This document shows positions 24,660-37,929 of a stretch of 64,000 nucleotides of DNA, in pieces; within the stretch, counting starts at the first letter, position 1; every line of letters begins with the position of its first letter. Below the pieces are notes generated by a model, which saw only the letters and a list, made by a program, of their open reading frames with translations, ran no database searches and was not told the origin of the DNA. The stretch spans positions 90,802,182 through 90,866,181 of the forward strand of contig CM068839.1 of the NCBI GenBank assembly GCA_028554795.2. The letters are read 5' to 3'. The position numbers and the translations under genes are program-made. Source of the stretch: Sinohyriopsis cumingii (taxonomy: Eukaryota; Mollusca; Bivalvia; Unionida; Unionidae).

Positions 24660-25290
24660 TGTGACATTAATGCTCCGTTAACACAGACTGAAGGCGATGC
24701 TCAGGTTGAGTAGCCGCGACTCTCGTGGAGGAAAATGGTATACAAATTGGCGCCAGGAATTGTGTTAGCGTCGTTATCGTTGCAGCGATACTAACCGGAC
24801 GCATTTATTGTCGTAACTATACCAACTGACGTGATTCTGAATGAAATCAAGTACACGATTTTAAGGGAGGTACTGGTACCCGAGATATCCGAGGCAGCAA
24901 CGACTCTCATGCCAGTGTGGTTTTCCATAGGAGACAGTACTTGTGTTCCCAGTGGACTCACCATCCACAATACTAAATTGTTGCAAGGCGCTCTTTTCCC
25001 CCATCAATAATACTCCCGGGATACGCTGGGGATTTCGGAACCGAACACGTACCTCCGTAGAAGAATTAATTTGAGGGAAGTCCAAAGATGGAAGCAAATT
25101 GTTCTACTGAGAATACTCGTTTGGCTATGGAGTGTGATGGTGACCCGTCCGGTAGCCTTATTGTAGTTCACAGTCATTTCTGGTATGGACGCCTGTATTA
25201 CATTTCGATCGTCGTTTGATTGTAATATCCACTGGGAATGGCGAGGCTGAATGAGTTGTCACTGATCACATGCATTTCGATTTTTTAAAA
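24660..25290 (-). pseudogene. Possible relic of a Polinton penton-like minor capsid gene
   Basis: Upstream of the membrane-protein relic on the same strand, broken frames contain SFSLAIPSGYYN near 25235 and FASIFGLPSN near 25085. These resemble, respectively, the IPxGxY segment and the LGF/LGL segment that follow each other in the N-terminal half of Polinton minor capsid proteins (compare LPTGSYQIEEIN and VLGWPRE in the intact gene at 46880-48313). At least three stops and frame changes interrupt it. The rest of the protein is not recognisable, so this is a tentative reading. Confidence 0.3.
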
Positions 25291-25739
25291 GCACAGCTGA
25301 AATGTTGAAATGTTGCTTTGCATGAAATCTACAAGAACGCCACGCGCATTACTGAGAATTGGTGCATGTCACCTGTTCTAGAAACAAGTTCAGCTAGATG
25401 GTTGGTGAATATAATATGCATCATAACACCATCCTTCACAAATATTGGTGTGGTGCCGATATTCACCAAGAGAGCTGGAAAGGCAGGCAACGCCGCGCCA
25501 CCGACTATGTGTGGTCTGTACCAGTATACAGGCAAGAACGTGCGGTTGCTGAGACCTTGTCGCCCGCACTATATTACCTGATTAGCAAAGACAATGTAAA
25601 ACTTAATCGAGTTTTTCATTAAGGGATGTAGGTTGGGCCCCCTGAGGTGGGAACCACTATTTTGCTTGTCCTTTGGATCCTCGGGACAAAGCGGCGCAGA
25701 TTCTCTTTTGGATCTGAACTGATGAAGTTCTTTTGGGGT
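25291..25739. other. No supported gene; possible continuation of the element relic
   Basis: A minus-strand frame (25535-25329) is Ala/Pro/Val-rich and may belong to the old element, but no family pattern was recognised. Confidence 0.3.
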
Positions 25740-27800
25740 CTTGAGGTAAGCCGGGCCGGACCTCGTCAATGCTTCAAACTCATCGCGCAATATAGTTGCT
25801 AACGCAGTGTGGGTTTGAAAAGATGGAGGCTGGTGCGGAAGGAGTGTGGACACTATTCATATTTTTTTACAATCACCTTTCCTGTAGCTGCAGGTGTATG
25901 GACACTTAATCAGTGAAGAAGCTGTGCCAGCGTCAGAGCTAACAATGTTGGAGGTGGGTTAATATAACCACTTAGAAAACTAAATTCTACATCCGCTTTG
26001 CTTTTGGTAAAATGCCGTTTTGTTGAATTGGTGAGAGAATTAGACTCTATACAGATTGAAAAAAAAATGAATTTCTTAACATTAAAGTCAAGCTGTAGTC
26101 CAAGAGACCTGGACTTCCAATGCGACACTTCCGATTTAATTCCCATGTATATTTGTTACTCAAGCAATATATACAAGTTAGTCTCACACTAATATGAGAA
26201 ATCAAACTTTTGCAAATGAGACTTTTTTAGGTAATATTCTTCGATATTATCGATGAAAAAAGCCTCATGCCGATCTTCTAGGCAACGTCAGAGCTAGTTC
26301 TGCGATTGGTTGGTAAAGCAACGTTTAATTGCATAGACGAAGGGATTTTCGCAGCCCATCCCAAGTTTTTGTTAAAGAACTTTGTTTGCAGAAGGGACAA
26401 GTTGTAACAAAGAGCTTTAGAGGCCCCAACACCTTCAACTCCCAACATTAAAAATAACTTCCCAACCAGAGAAAACCAAGTATTGTTTGTTTTACATATA
26501 TTATGCTCAATATAAGTTCACATTCAGTCTAATATGAGCAAAGAACTTTAACCAAATTAAATACCATTAACAGTGTAATCGAACCTTAGTCAAAATATTT
26601 GATTTAACCCCTTCAAAATTATGTTCGATTGTTTAAACAAATGCCCATAATAAAGATAAAGGTGGGGATATAGACACAATATGTAACAACTTTTAAGTTT
26701 CAAACAAGGGGGTGGGGGTCACATCATAAGCCTATAAAGGTTGTATAGCTAAAGGACTGGAGGTGTCCACACAAACAAAGTCTAACTGGACTCAATATTA
26801 TGAATTTATGGAGAGGAAGAGATCAACTCGGTTGCTCTGAACTTGAGGTCACATCACTTCAATCACATGTGACGCGAAAGTGCATTTCTCCTTAAATCTC
26901 TTGAAAACGGTTTCACATGCTCTGGATTTGTAGCAGTAACTTTCTAGCTTTCTAAATATAAGAGAAGTGCCGTCTAATCCATGTCAGGCGATTGTAAGAA
27001 AAGCGATAAAGAATGTCTCTGGCGTATGTCAAGTTCGTATGTTTCCTTCGCCCCCACTCCCAATCTACACAGTGGACTGTTGGGCTTTTTCCAAAATTGA
27101 TGCAAGAATTTGATATATTTTAGCATATTTCACATATCCATCCTAATTGTAGTTCAATTGTTTCAAAACATCATGAATAATTATTCAGGCCTGAACACAT
27201 TCAGCTGTTTTAGGAGTTAAAATAAATTTGTATGAGCTTAAGATAAAAGTAATAATGATAGTTTGTAGAAAGAATGCCTGTTTCCTTTGGACAGGACAAA
27301 AGCGTATTCAAGGCTAGCTCTGTTTCTCGATAAAATTAAAGAAAATAACAAAATGTTGATTTGCTTGGTTCTCTAATATACAATACATATATACTTAAAT
27401 ATTTTAGAAAAGATGCAGATTGAGCAAAAAATCAGTGCATGTATGTATGTATGTATGTATGTATGTATGTATGTATAATATATTTATTGATATATGGGAT
27501 ACATATATTCAAGAAAATATTCATGAGGTTAATTTCGCACAATCAATGCAGAGGACACTTATATTTTTATTCTTCCTGTTCTATTAAAAAGTATAAAATT
27601 GCATAGATTATTTTTGGTCGTCAAAGCGGTTCAAAACTACTAAGAAAGCTTTCCAATCATTCCTGACAGATGATCTTATGTAGGACACACATTTGTCTGT
27701 TCTGCAATATTGAAAGGAGAATTAACGGAATTCGGTTTTGGCTTGCGACCAAGAAGACTCCTTGTTTATATTTGCCGACGGATAACCGTCAAGGTGACAT
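25740..27800. repeat. Dispersed repeat family 1, copy C
   Basis: Colinear with copy A from GTCAATGCTTCAAACT through the TTAGTCTCACACTAATATGAGA block, GGAGGTGTCCACACAAACAAA and TTTCACATGCTCTGGATT. Its last 400 bp match copy B. It includes a GTAT array at 27437-27475. No conserved reading frame. Confidence 0.65.
27437..27475. repeat. (GTAT)n microsatellite
   Basis: Tetranucleotide array, directly visible. Confidence 0.95.
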
Positions 27801-27852
27801 CTGGTTGTAATTTTAAAGAAGATAATTATATATTTTGATACGTAAAACTCTC

Positions 27853-27853
<1 letters not shown>

Positions 27854-27898
<45 letters not shown>
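27854..27898. repeat. (CT)n microsatellite
   Basis: Uninterrupted dinucleotide run, directly visible. Confidence 0.95.
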
Positions 27899-27899
<1 letters not shown>

Positions 27900-28765
27900 A
27901 AGGGATCTGTGGTAGATGTATGGCTCATTTAGTACTTTTCATCTATTTTGTGTAGGTATTACATTTTGACAGGAGCAAAACATATGAAGAAAATGTCAGC
28001 AAAGTTATGCATGCGTATATATTGATAGACAGATGAATAAACCATACACGGATGGACATAGATACTAAAGCTACATTCATAATTCTCTTTCGGGAACATG
28101 AAGAAAAATGTTGATTTTCTTGGCTGTTGCAATAAAGTCATAAAACTGTAGGAATGATTGTTTTGCCAGATGAGACTGCAAGCATCGAGAAAACTTCACC
28201 TTATTTAGAATATAAATGAGTGTTTTTCTTAAATATTGAAAGTAGAACACATTCATGAAACTCATCTTTTGGCTAGCGATATAGAAGCAGTCATATTTAT
28301 TATTTCACTGTGATCGATAAAGCTCAACAAACGTTTCTTTAACAGTTAAAAATCGTTTGACTTTTGTGTATTAACAGATGTATAAAAGAAGAGACAGAGA
28401 GAGAGAGGAAGGATTACTTAGACCTATGGAGGAAAACAAAAATCATCCGTTTGAATTCTTATTCAGCAGGAAAGGAACACGTGCCGTTCAAAACTGCCTG
28501 GCACATAACACTGGCAGTTAAATAAATCAAAATCAATGGGACGGAATAAATTAAACAGGAAAGTGCAACTTTTAATCCTTAGATGTGCAACATTTCAGAG
28601 AATGAATCCAAAGGCATTCATCTGCAAAAATGAAAACAAAACAAACTCTGCTTGAAGTGCGTTGTCTTGCAATAAGGGATGATCTTTAAATTTGAATATT
28701 ATTATTGATGAAGACCAAGGTCAAATGTTGCATGTGTTAAATAGCATCATCACTAGTTGATAATC

Positions 28766-28799
<34 letters not shown>

Positions 28800-31470
28800 T
28801 CTGACTACAGTCCCTAGAAACACACACGACATAAAATGCATAGGAGTAAAGAATTAAATTAACGCAGTAATTTGTTATTGCTATAAATCAGAGTTGGACC
28901 AAGATAAATGAATAATTATTAGTGTACTTCACTGTGATTTAAGTTAATTTCTCAGAGACCATGTATATATTTTGATTATGTTTGACTCGTACTAAAATTT
29001 AAAATTAAATCGAAATTTGCAGCCAATGATATATGTAAACATAAGCTACCCTCCCAGTTATTATTGTCACAGTACCTTATCTTGAACATAGATATAGGTT
29101 GTTTTGCAATATTGAAAGTAGAACATATTCCTGGAACATATTCCTGGAAATATCTGTTTGAGACTAATTAGCAGTCCTGCTTATTTTTTGTCTTTTGCCG
29201 TTGTTAGAATTCATTGATAATTGATTTTTGATATAATGTGTATTAACTGTGGCGACCATGGGACTCATCATCATCAGCCTTTATACAGACAATCTGGCGA
29301 ACATTTGAATTTAATATTATATCTCTATTGTGACAAGTGACACTTGGTCGACATGTGGAATTTAAGTTATATAATGATATATAAGTAATGAATGGACAGT
29401 AAATAGTAGGAGTGCTTACATGTGCACAAATATAATAACAAACCTCTGAAGGGTAGGAACATTCAAACACTATATATACAAACATGCTTAATCCTGTTTC
29501 GGTGGGTAGTTGGGACGTGGTGTACATGAAAAAGATTTTGGTACTTATTTTGTTTTAACCTTCATATTTCCTACGTAAAACTCAAAGCTTTGCCATGGAC
29601 AAGGCATGAAACTATTGAGATGGAAATTACTTGGTCGGTCAGAATTATTCGTTGCATCGGATTCCAATGAAAAAGAGATCCCGTATTAGACTAAAAGTTC
29701 ATGGTATTTAATCGACAATACGTTGCCGGTATTGTGCGTATGTGCCGTTGAACTATAGACATGCATACAAAGATACCTACATATATACTGATCATATTTC
29801 TTAAGTAAGAGCTAACAGCTGCTTACGCCTCCTACAATGGATAAACTTTAAATATGCTATGTGGAGATACAGTTTATGTTTGTGGCTAGTGTTCGTCAGA
29901 AATGGATGTTCAAGACCTTTAACGTGTCATACACAAGGACAGCATCATCTGATCTACGTCGTGACAAAATCTTAATGAAAACACATACATTAAATAATCA
30001 ATACCAGTCCATTATCCCCAACAAAATCCAGAATAATTTGCTCTTTCATGCCTATCATTGAAATAGGTGTCTATTTGATTACTGAAAGTAAAACTTTATA
30101 GGTCAATTCAACGAGGCAGTTGTCAAGTTGTCGTTATTTCTAAACACAAACCTTTTCGAAATTCATTGTTACAGAGTGTAATGGTCACAAACTGCAAACT
30201 CGAATACAATTCCTGTATATGACACTGATTCCAAATCGTTGTTACACATTTTAAGTTGAGATTCTTTCAAAACTCACGCACGTGTCTATGTACGCAGGAG
30301 GGGAACCTGGGGAACGTGGATAAGGATGCTGATTGTTTGTTTTCCAGTGGTTGAAACTTATGTACATTTTACATTTTCTACACAACCTTTGTTTGGATCT
30401 ATTATGCACATCATACCATTCGACGTTTTACGACAGCTGACATTGTTTGGTAGTTTATACCTGTCACGTACTCATATACTCGCGTATATACTTCCATCCT
30501 CTTCCTAACTTCACTACTTATACTACTACTATTAGTACAATAATCACTATCGATTCTAATTTATCAACCAATGATAAATGTTTCTTCTTCTACTATTGCT
30601 GCTTCTTCTTCTACTATTATTACTACCGAAGCAAACAATCACATCAACAAAAGGTCTCGAACGCTATTCTCTTTATACACTGACTTGGTAAATGAAGACA
30701 ATAGGAGTTCGATAAAGGCGGTTTTTCTGTTCTCAGATAATTTTGGTTGGTTTCCCCCAAGGAAGTCATGGATGTGTGCGTGACTAGCGAGATTGTTGAA
30801 GTGCAAATTTAGTTGCACATCCTTTTCCTGGAAGTCAGTTGGGATTTGGTAAATGTTTCTTTTGTTAATTGGTTCCCAAACAAAGAACCTATGAGCTCTG
30901 TGCGCAACTTACATCATGCATTAAAGTGTGCGGATCATATTATGTATTTTTCTATTTATAAATCCTTATACCTTTAAAGAGAACTGATTAAGGGTAATAT
31001 TTTGAGGCACTTTTATCTACAGTTATATTTTGTATTCCTTTTTGTACTCATTTTGAATGAATACTATTTAGTTACTTCTATATACCATAGGTGATTATCG
31101 GATTATATTTGTGTTCAAACTTGAATCTGATTTAACATCACGTGATTTGGGAATTTCATTAGACAGGTCTTTCTTGTTCTATTTACCTACGAATTAAAAT
31201 ATACATTATAAAGTAAAAAGCCATCCGGTACATGTTGATTTTTACCAATATAGGGTCATACAAACTTAGTGTGTAAACATCGTCAATGTAGTAGCCATGA
31301 TACAAAGAGGGGGTAAACATAAAACTCACGACTCTCTGACCAAGATGGCTGAAGGAACAATTCTCAAGACCGCAATTAGAAAAATATAAATGATGTCATC
31401 TTCGAATGACAGTTAATTCTATCTCTTAAAAAAGCATTTTTCAATTTGATACAATTGTTGGGACCATAGG
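27899..31470. other. No gene seen
   Basis: AT-rich DNA with a short GA run (about 28392-28412) and an (ATA)n run (28768-28799). Frames of 60-94 codons are scattered on both strands with no recognisable domain. The frame at 30447-30783 is driven by a CTTCTTCTACT simple repeat. Confidence 0.5.
28768..28799. repeat. (ATA)n microsatellite
   Basis: Trinucleotide run, directly visible. Confidence 0.95.
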
Positions 31471-31477
31471 TAACTCT

Positions 31478-33285
31478 ATGCACATAAAGTTGCGTGACCC
31501 TGTAGTTTCCTCACAGCGAACTCGCTGGGACGAAACTACAGGATCACTAAAATGTATGCGCTTCAGCAGGAAATGCTGGAGCTTGATTCAAAGACATGGC
31601 ACCGCTCAACAACCACTTGTTCAAGCTTACCCTGTTGTCAAGCCAAATGCTTATTACAAGTGGCAAAAGCACCCCTGGGGAAATAGCACCGACGTCAAGT
31701 ATGAGGTGAGTGGCGACAGTACTGCCGACGAAAGTCAGATGAACTAGATCAAAATACCCCAGAGGCATTTACAACAACAGAACTTCAGACGGTGTTTTGC
31801 AGCATCAAATCATGCAAAGCAGCAGAATATGAAAACATCCTTCCTGAGTTCCTGAAGCATCTTGGCCCGACGGCAAAGGTATGGCTTGTCGTTTTTTGCA
31901 CCATGGTTGTTAGGGAAAAGTGCATTCTGACTTTGTGGCTCCAGGCAAAGATTATTGCGATCCCATAGCTTGGCAAAGATCCCAAAAATGCGGCAAGTTA
32001 TCGGCCGATCTCCTTGCTTTCAGTCTGTTTTAAGGTACTGGAGCGCCTGATTCTCCAACGAGTTGGTCCTGACTTTGTAAATATCATAAATGTTGAGCAG
32101 GCAGGTTTCAAGAATGGTCATTGTATTGTCTTTGCCCTGACTATATTTGTCGAAAACGGGTTTCAGAGGAACCTTAAAACTGGATTTGTTTTTTCTTCAT
32201 CTAACAGAGGCATATCACACTTTCTGGCATGCAGGGCTGCTGCTGAAAATTTGAAGAGTATCGCCGCGCTATATAGTTGATACTATTGAACTATTCCTTC
32301 GCAACAGGCGTTTCAGAGTCCACATCAGAGGAGTGGGGGAGAGAGAGAGATGCAGCTCGTGCATGTGTCAGACTAATGGACTCCCACAAGGGTATGTTCT
32401 TTCGCCAAGTTTGTTTAATGTCTATATCAATGACTTACCTGTAAGACAGTCGCGCAAGTTCGTGTATGCAGATGACATTGCTCTCGGATCTCAAATGCGC
32501 TCATTTGCTGGGCTTGAGAGGTACTGAACAAAGGACCTGGAGAATATGACGGACTTCTTAAAGAAATGGAGCCTACAGCCAAGCGCAACAAAGACGGCCT
32601 TCAGCATGTTCAACCTTAACAATTCAAATGCGAACAGTGAACATTGCATCCTCGTCAATGGGCAGCACATAAAACAGGACCCGACACCAACATACTATAG
32701 TGTGACTCTGGACAGATCATTGATATTCTACAACCACCAGAAGAAAACTGCAGCAAACCTCAGCACTCGAAACAACCTACACCGCAAACTGACTGGCTCA
32801 ACCTGGGGCGCTAGTGCTCAGACACTCAAGACATCAGCACTGGCCCTCTGTTATTCGACAGCCGAGTATTGCTCTCATGTCTGGGCTCGATCATCCCCCA
32901 CAAAATTAACTGATGTCCATCTCAACACAACAATGATCCTAATGTCTGGAACACTACGTCCTACTCCTTTAGCATCGCTGCCTGTACTCAGCAACATTCC
33001 TCCTTCACAGCTGCGTTGCCAGGAACAAACCACAAAGGAGATGGCTAAGGTCTATGCCAGTGAGAACATTTCACTGTACATGGACATCGCCTCACATCCA
33101 GGAATCCGCTTGACTTCGAGACGCCTAATTTGGTTATGTCCGTTGAAAGAGGATAAGACAGCTATGTCGGCATGGAGTGTCGAGTGGTCTTCGACATATG
33201 TTGTACTCCAATTCCTCGTAGCTGAGCATTATATCTGCCCACCTAGCTACAACCTTCCTTGTCATCTGCCAGCATAGTTTGATAT
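31478..33285 (+). mobile_element. Decayed non-LTR retrotransposon, jockey/I-like reverse transcriptase
   Basis: A degenerate reverse-transcriptase gene is spread over several frames. It has a SYRPISLLSVCFKVLERL segment near 31995-32050 (family pattern N-x-YRPI), EQAGFKNG near 32095, LPQGYVLSPSLFNVYINDLP near 32385 and the catalytic YADDIA near 32465. A long C-terminal part follows in one frame (32546-33277) with KKWSLQPSATKTAF, a CYSTAEYCSHVW segment and GTLRPTPLASLPVLSNIPP. Stops (for example at 32524) and frame changes make it inactive. No endonuclease domain or 3' tail was identified, so the copy is truncated. The clade assignment comes from recalled patterns. Confidence 0.8.
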
Positions 33286-34734
33286 GCATCTTACCCATCC
33301 TTCGTGCCACATAGAAGCACCAAATGAAGCTGAAGGTAAATCGGTTTGCGACTATAAAAGATCTGTATTTCTGCACTGCGATTGCTGGGAATAAATGTGA
33401 CAGGGGAAGTATTCGTTGATTCGTCAAATCCATTTTGCTGATATAATATTTATTGGTTGAGTTATTAACTTGTTTATCTCTATTACTGAATGTTAAAGCC
33501 ATACTTGGACTGAAGCCAAAGTTTAAAACTATTTAACTGTACAGTGTTCTCCTCTGTAAACTATGAATACATTTTCCGGTGCGCTAATTTGTTTAATTTG
33601 ATGGTCTGTATTTAAACACAGAAACTCGAGATAATGGTTCACCTTAAACAATCAGGAAAGTTTTTAACAAATAGTCATAAACGTAAATTGAACAAAGGAT
33701 GTACATACGTTTTAGTATTTTATCTCGGGAAATAAATTGTTTGTTGAATTAACTCAACATTGGTGTTTCCTTTCTCTTCTGTTAGATTATTTAAGACCAA
33801 AGATTCGTAACAACAGCAGCAGTTATTATTATAGCAATGTATACAGGTTATACCCAGTTTCACATAGTTACTTTGATTTTCATAAGAGAAAAATGTCATT
33901 TTGGGATTTAGTTTCTAGGAAGGAAAAAAGCAACTTTGAAAATTGAAAGAATTTGTGAGAGAAATGTCTACTCCAACAATAACGTTCTGTTTTCTGATGT
34001 AGACTTTAGTACCTACGTTGAAATTTGTTCAGACGTCAAAGGCACGCAATTTTTCCGAATTTCTTTAGAATCTTCGAACATCTTGGTGTCTTCCGTCTGT
34101 ATGTCTTAATATTCCTTATTAACCCCAAATTTCGTTAACGTTCAAGCATCAATTATATTAATATTAAAACATATCGTGCATAATATGTTTAATATGAATA
34201 AATTAGCAGCGAAAATACATTTACTAGTCCCGACTGCCGCTGATCTTATTGCAAAAATAATACATAATTTTCTTTCCTTTTTGTGTCATTCTACCTTGTC
34301 GAACAATAATGCATGTTTCTAGTCTGTAGAAGTAATACATGTGCAAGCTAACTGGTTAAGTTGGAGAGCAAATGTGTAAAAACTATATAGACCACAGTGG
34401 CTTTTATAGATGAGAAAATTCGAAGTCTGCATACTACAATGTGACAATCATCGAAACATGAATAGGTCGCATCAGAATCTGGTACATATTTATTCTCAAT
34501 ACCTTTCGCCAAAGACGGACTTTATGTCTACTCCCTTTATATCGTTCAGTTTTACGTTGACAATTACTGGCCAGGATTAGATGACACCTCAAAAGTGCCA
34601 ACATTGGTGCCCAAGTCATGATAATAATTAATTACAAGCATGTATTGTGTAATTATACTTTCCAAGTGTTAGTTTTGCTCTCCACTGTTAGCTCGAGAGG
34701 CGACTAATGGAGGCAGGGACCAGAATGGCCATTC
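33286..34734. other. No gene seen
   Basis: AT-rich sequence between the LINE relic and the SINE-like copy. No supported frame or repeat was found. Confidence 0.5.
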
Positions 34735-34905
34735 TTGTGACCAAAAGGGTGTAGGCTTGACTTCTACCGTTGGATTAGCTCAGGTCGGCTATCATGGTGA
34801 CATCTTGGGCAAGTCACTTCAATCCAATTTACCCGGCAATATTTAACCCACTAGTGTTGCTGTGCCGTAAAAGACTCCTGCTCCCTCAAATCACTTTAAA
34901 CTATT
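34735..34905 (+). mobile_element. SINE-like copy without a clear head
   Basis: Shares its body and tail with the copy at 650-815 (CATGGTG..., CACTTCAATCCAATTTACC, GCCGTAAAAGACTCC, CAAATCACTTTAAA). The 5' part, TAGCTCAGGTCGGCTATC, is only weakly tRNA-like. Confidence 0.45.
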
Positions 34906-37102
34906 TTTATCAATGTTTTAAAAAATGAGTTCGGGATGACATCCGTGTGTTTCTTAGTAAACATCTTGGTGGAAATGTAATATGTAGTAAAGTCAACTCT
35001 TGTTAATACGACCTAGCAGGTTACTCATTGTAAGGAATATGTTTTAAACATAAGGTGGTTAACTTAGAAAAGCGTCCCTGTCTGATCGTTGACAAACCAG
35101 TGTAGCAGTGAGCAGAAGGAGTCAGAAATAGAACTGTATAAACATCATATTTGCTGTTATCGTAATTCTCTTTTAAATCTTATGCACGGTTAGACACAAA
35201 TTATTCACATGTTCTGATAATGAAGAATGTTATTATCTGACATATGTCAGGTCAAAGTAAAATCACAGGAAATTATAATAATGTTGTGAAAGCAATATAA
35301 GGAACTATACATGTCTGTTACCAGAACTTCAGTGTTTGAATTAGGACCTAAATACTCCATAACATAAATAAATATTTACCATCGAACACATTTGTGTTCT
35401 CGTCAAGTTTAGACACAACCCGAATATCCCTTTGTAATAAATGTTGTTTCAATAAAATTGACCAAATAATTTCTCATTTGTCAAGAATCCGAGAGACTGT
35501 TATCTTTAGATATACCCAAAATACATTTTTATGAAAGAATATAGAATGCTGCTTTAAAATTCGCTGTAAAAGTGTTTACAATTCACTACACGGATTAAAG
35601 ACAGCATAAGACTGATCTAATTCAGGTACGCATCTGATTTGACCTCTGGCCGCTGTTTAACTTTAAAATTGCTGCTAGGGGTACATTACTATAGACAAAG
35701 CAATTAGCAGCATGGCTAACCAGCTTAATTTCGTCTAGTTTTGTCTCGCTAATGCATATTTCATTTTTAAAAGGCAGGTAACACTTAAAATAGTGATAGT
35801 GTTATTATTATGTAAAAACAGGACTAGCTAATCAATATTGATTTATACGAACATAACATACTGATACCTGTCAGAATGAAGTAAGGTATAGACTTGACAT
35901 CGATCTGACAGTGCAAATATGAAGTCCAAGATGAAATATACTGTCGTTTTTTACACAGTAAAAACATCATGGAAATATCTGATCAAAAGAAAATAAGAAC
36001 TCTTATGTGTAAGCCTTGTATTAATTTATTTTGGCTTTTATGGAGAATATTGTTGTACTGTTCATTTTAGAGTAATGAAGCTTGATAATTGAAAGCATCT
36101 CTGTTAGTATTTCAACTTACAATCAAAGGCCATTGTCACTTGCATCTTCTACTTCACTGGCATAATTAATTATTCGTGCTTTTAGCGCATGACGACATGG
36201 CTTTTGTATGCTATATACATAACACCCTTCATAGAAATACCTTTATGACAGTATAGTTGAATGTAGGAATAAGCAAGTTTATTCGATGGTAAATTTTCCA
36301 TAGGTATTAAGATTTGGACTGTAAAACGTGTATTTCAGCTGCAGTGGCTAATCAGGATAATTAATGAAGCATGAACTATGATTATACAGGGATCATGTTG
36401 ACTTTAATTCCACTAATATAGAAATTCTGCAATATACACCCTTTAAAATCTTATTTCTATGATGCAAAATAATTATAGTCTCTGAAACTAGTTTTATTCA
36501 AAATGATTTAAGGCAAAATATAGAATACATTAGAATGAATCCCTCCCCCAAATATATTATTTGGTTTGTATTACCTCATAATGGTTCCTATGCTTTGATA
36601 CAATAAAAATGATTTTTGTTGTTTAAAACTGTTTATGTATCTTACGATCTGTAACAATAGCCAACGATTTCTAGGTCACGTTAACGTTGACATTAAAGTT
36701 TTGTTCTGCATGGTTGATAGAAACAGTGAAAAGTTTCGCTAATTCGATCTATCTATTCAGTAATTGCCGAATAAAAGAATCAGTAAAAGGCAAAAAATCT
36801 TATCGAAGTTATATTGCGTTACTTATTTATTGCAAGGCGCGTACTTCGTGCTTTCACATCGGAAGCGCCTGCGTGTGGTCAAGACTTTACCTAAAAAGTA
36901 AATGTCTGGGGGAAAATTATGAAGTTATATTTATGTTTATCTCAGAATATTTGTACGCATCCTGCGAATCTGTCTAACATAAATATGAAATGCCACAGAA
37001 AACTCTCTCTCTTATTATAATATTTGTTCGAGAACCACACGGCTAAATTCCTTTTAGTAAAACTACTAAGCCTTGAGCAAATCGTAAGATTGCAAGTCTT
37101 CA

Positions 37103-37128
37103 AAAAAAAAAAAAATAAAAAAAAAAAC
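37103..37128. repeat. A-rich run
   Basis: A nearly pure A run broken by a single T, directly visible. It may be a retroposed tail, but no body was recognised next to it. Confidence 0.9.
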
Positions 37129-37779
37129 TCACGCTAATCTTGGAAAAACGTCAGAATGATATAAATGTTTACTGTTTTCATTTTAAATAATATATTCAGA
37201 ATAATAAAATCTTTGGGTACGTACAATGATTTTAACACTTATAAACCGGATATGCGAGTTACAAATGTCCATTGACATATTAAAAATCAATCACGGCAAC
37301 ATTTACAAACAGAAATTAGTTTGCAATTCAAAGTCACCCGCTGGTGTTGTAATAATAAGGTTGTGTCGGACATTGTTTATTTGCAGAAAATGACCGGTCG
37401 TGGTAAGATGAATGATACAGCTGCTTGATACATAATTTAATGTTTTATGTTGATGGAAGTAAAACCCAGAATGTCGTTTAAAGGTGGCATTACGACTGGT
37501 GCATCGAATTGTTTTTGCAAGTATATTTATTCAGTACTCCAGAAAGAGAATCATCCAGCTAACTTAGGACTCGATTCATCCATAGAGTTTATGAATCTTA
37601 TGTTGTGAATGCAATGCATTTCCAACTTAGCCACCATTAAAACAGTGGCCGTAGAAACCAAATTTGACTAATATTATTTAGAAATTGAGTGCGGAAAGGA
37701 CACTTTCCGAAGCTTGCTCAAATTATATTTCTTGACGTTTGACACTAAACACATACACCGGCGTTGATTACATACCCAT

Positions 37780-37925
37780 ATAAATACCTTGTATACCTAA
37801 TGTGTCACACTATACACATATGCATATAAATACCGTATATACCTGATGTGTGACACTATACATATATACAAATAAATACCGTATATACCTGATGTGTGAC
37901 ACTATACACAAATACATTGTGTCAC
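37780..37925 (+). repeat. Minisatellite, right copy, first part
   Basis: Units of the form AAATACCGTATATACCTGATGTGTGACACTATACACATATACAT (quoted as two overlapping phrases: AAATACCGTATATACCTGAT and GTGTGACACTATACACATAT) run head to tail. Interrupted by a LINE and continued at 40300-40505. Confidence 0.85.
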
Positions 37926-37929
37926 ACAT

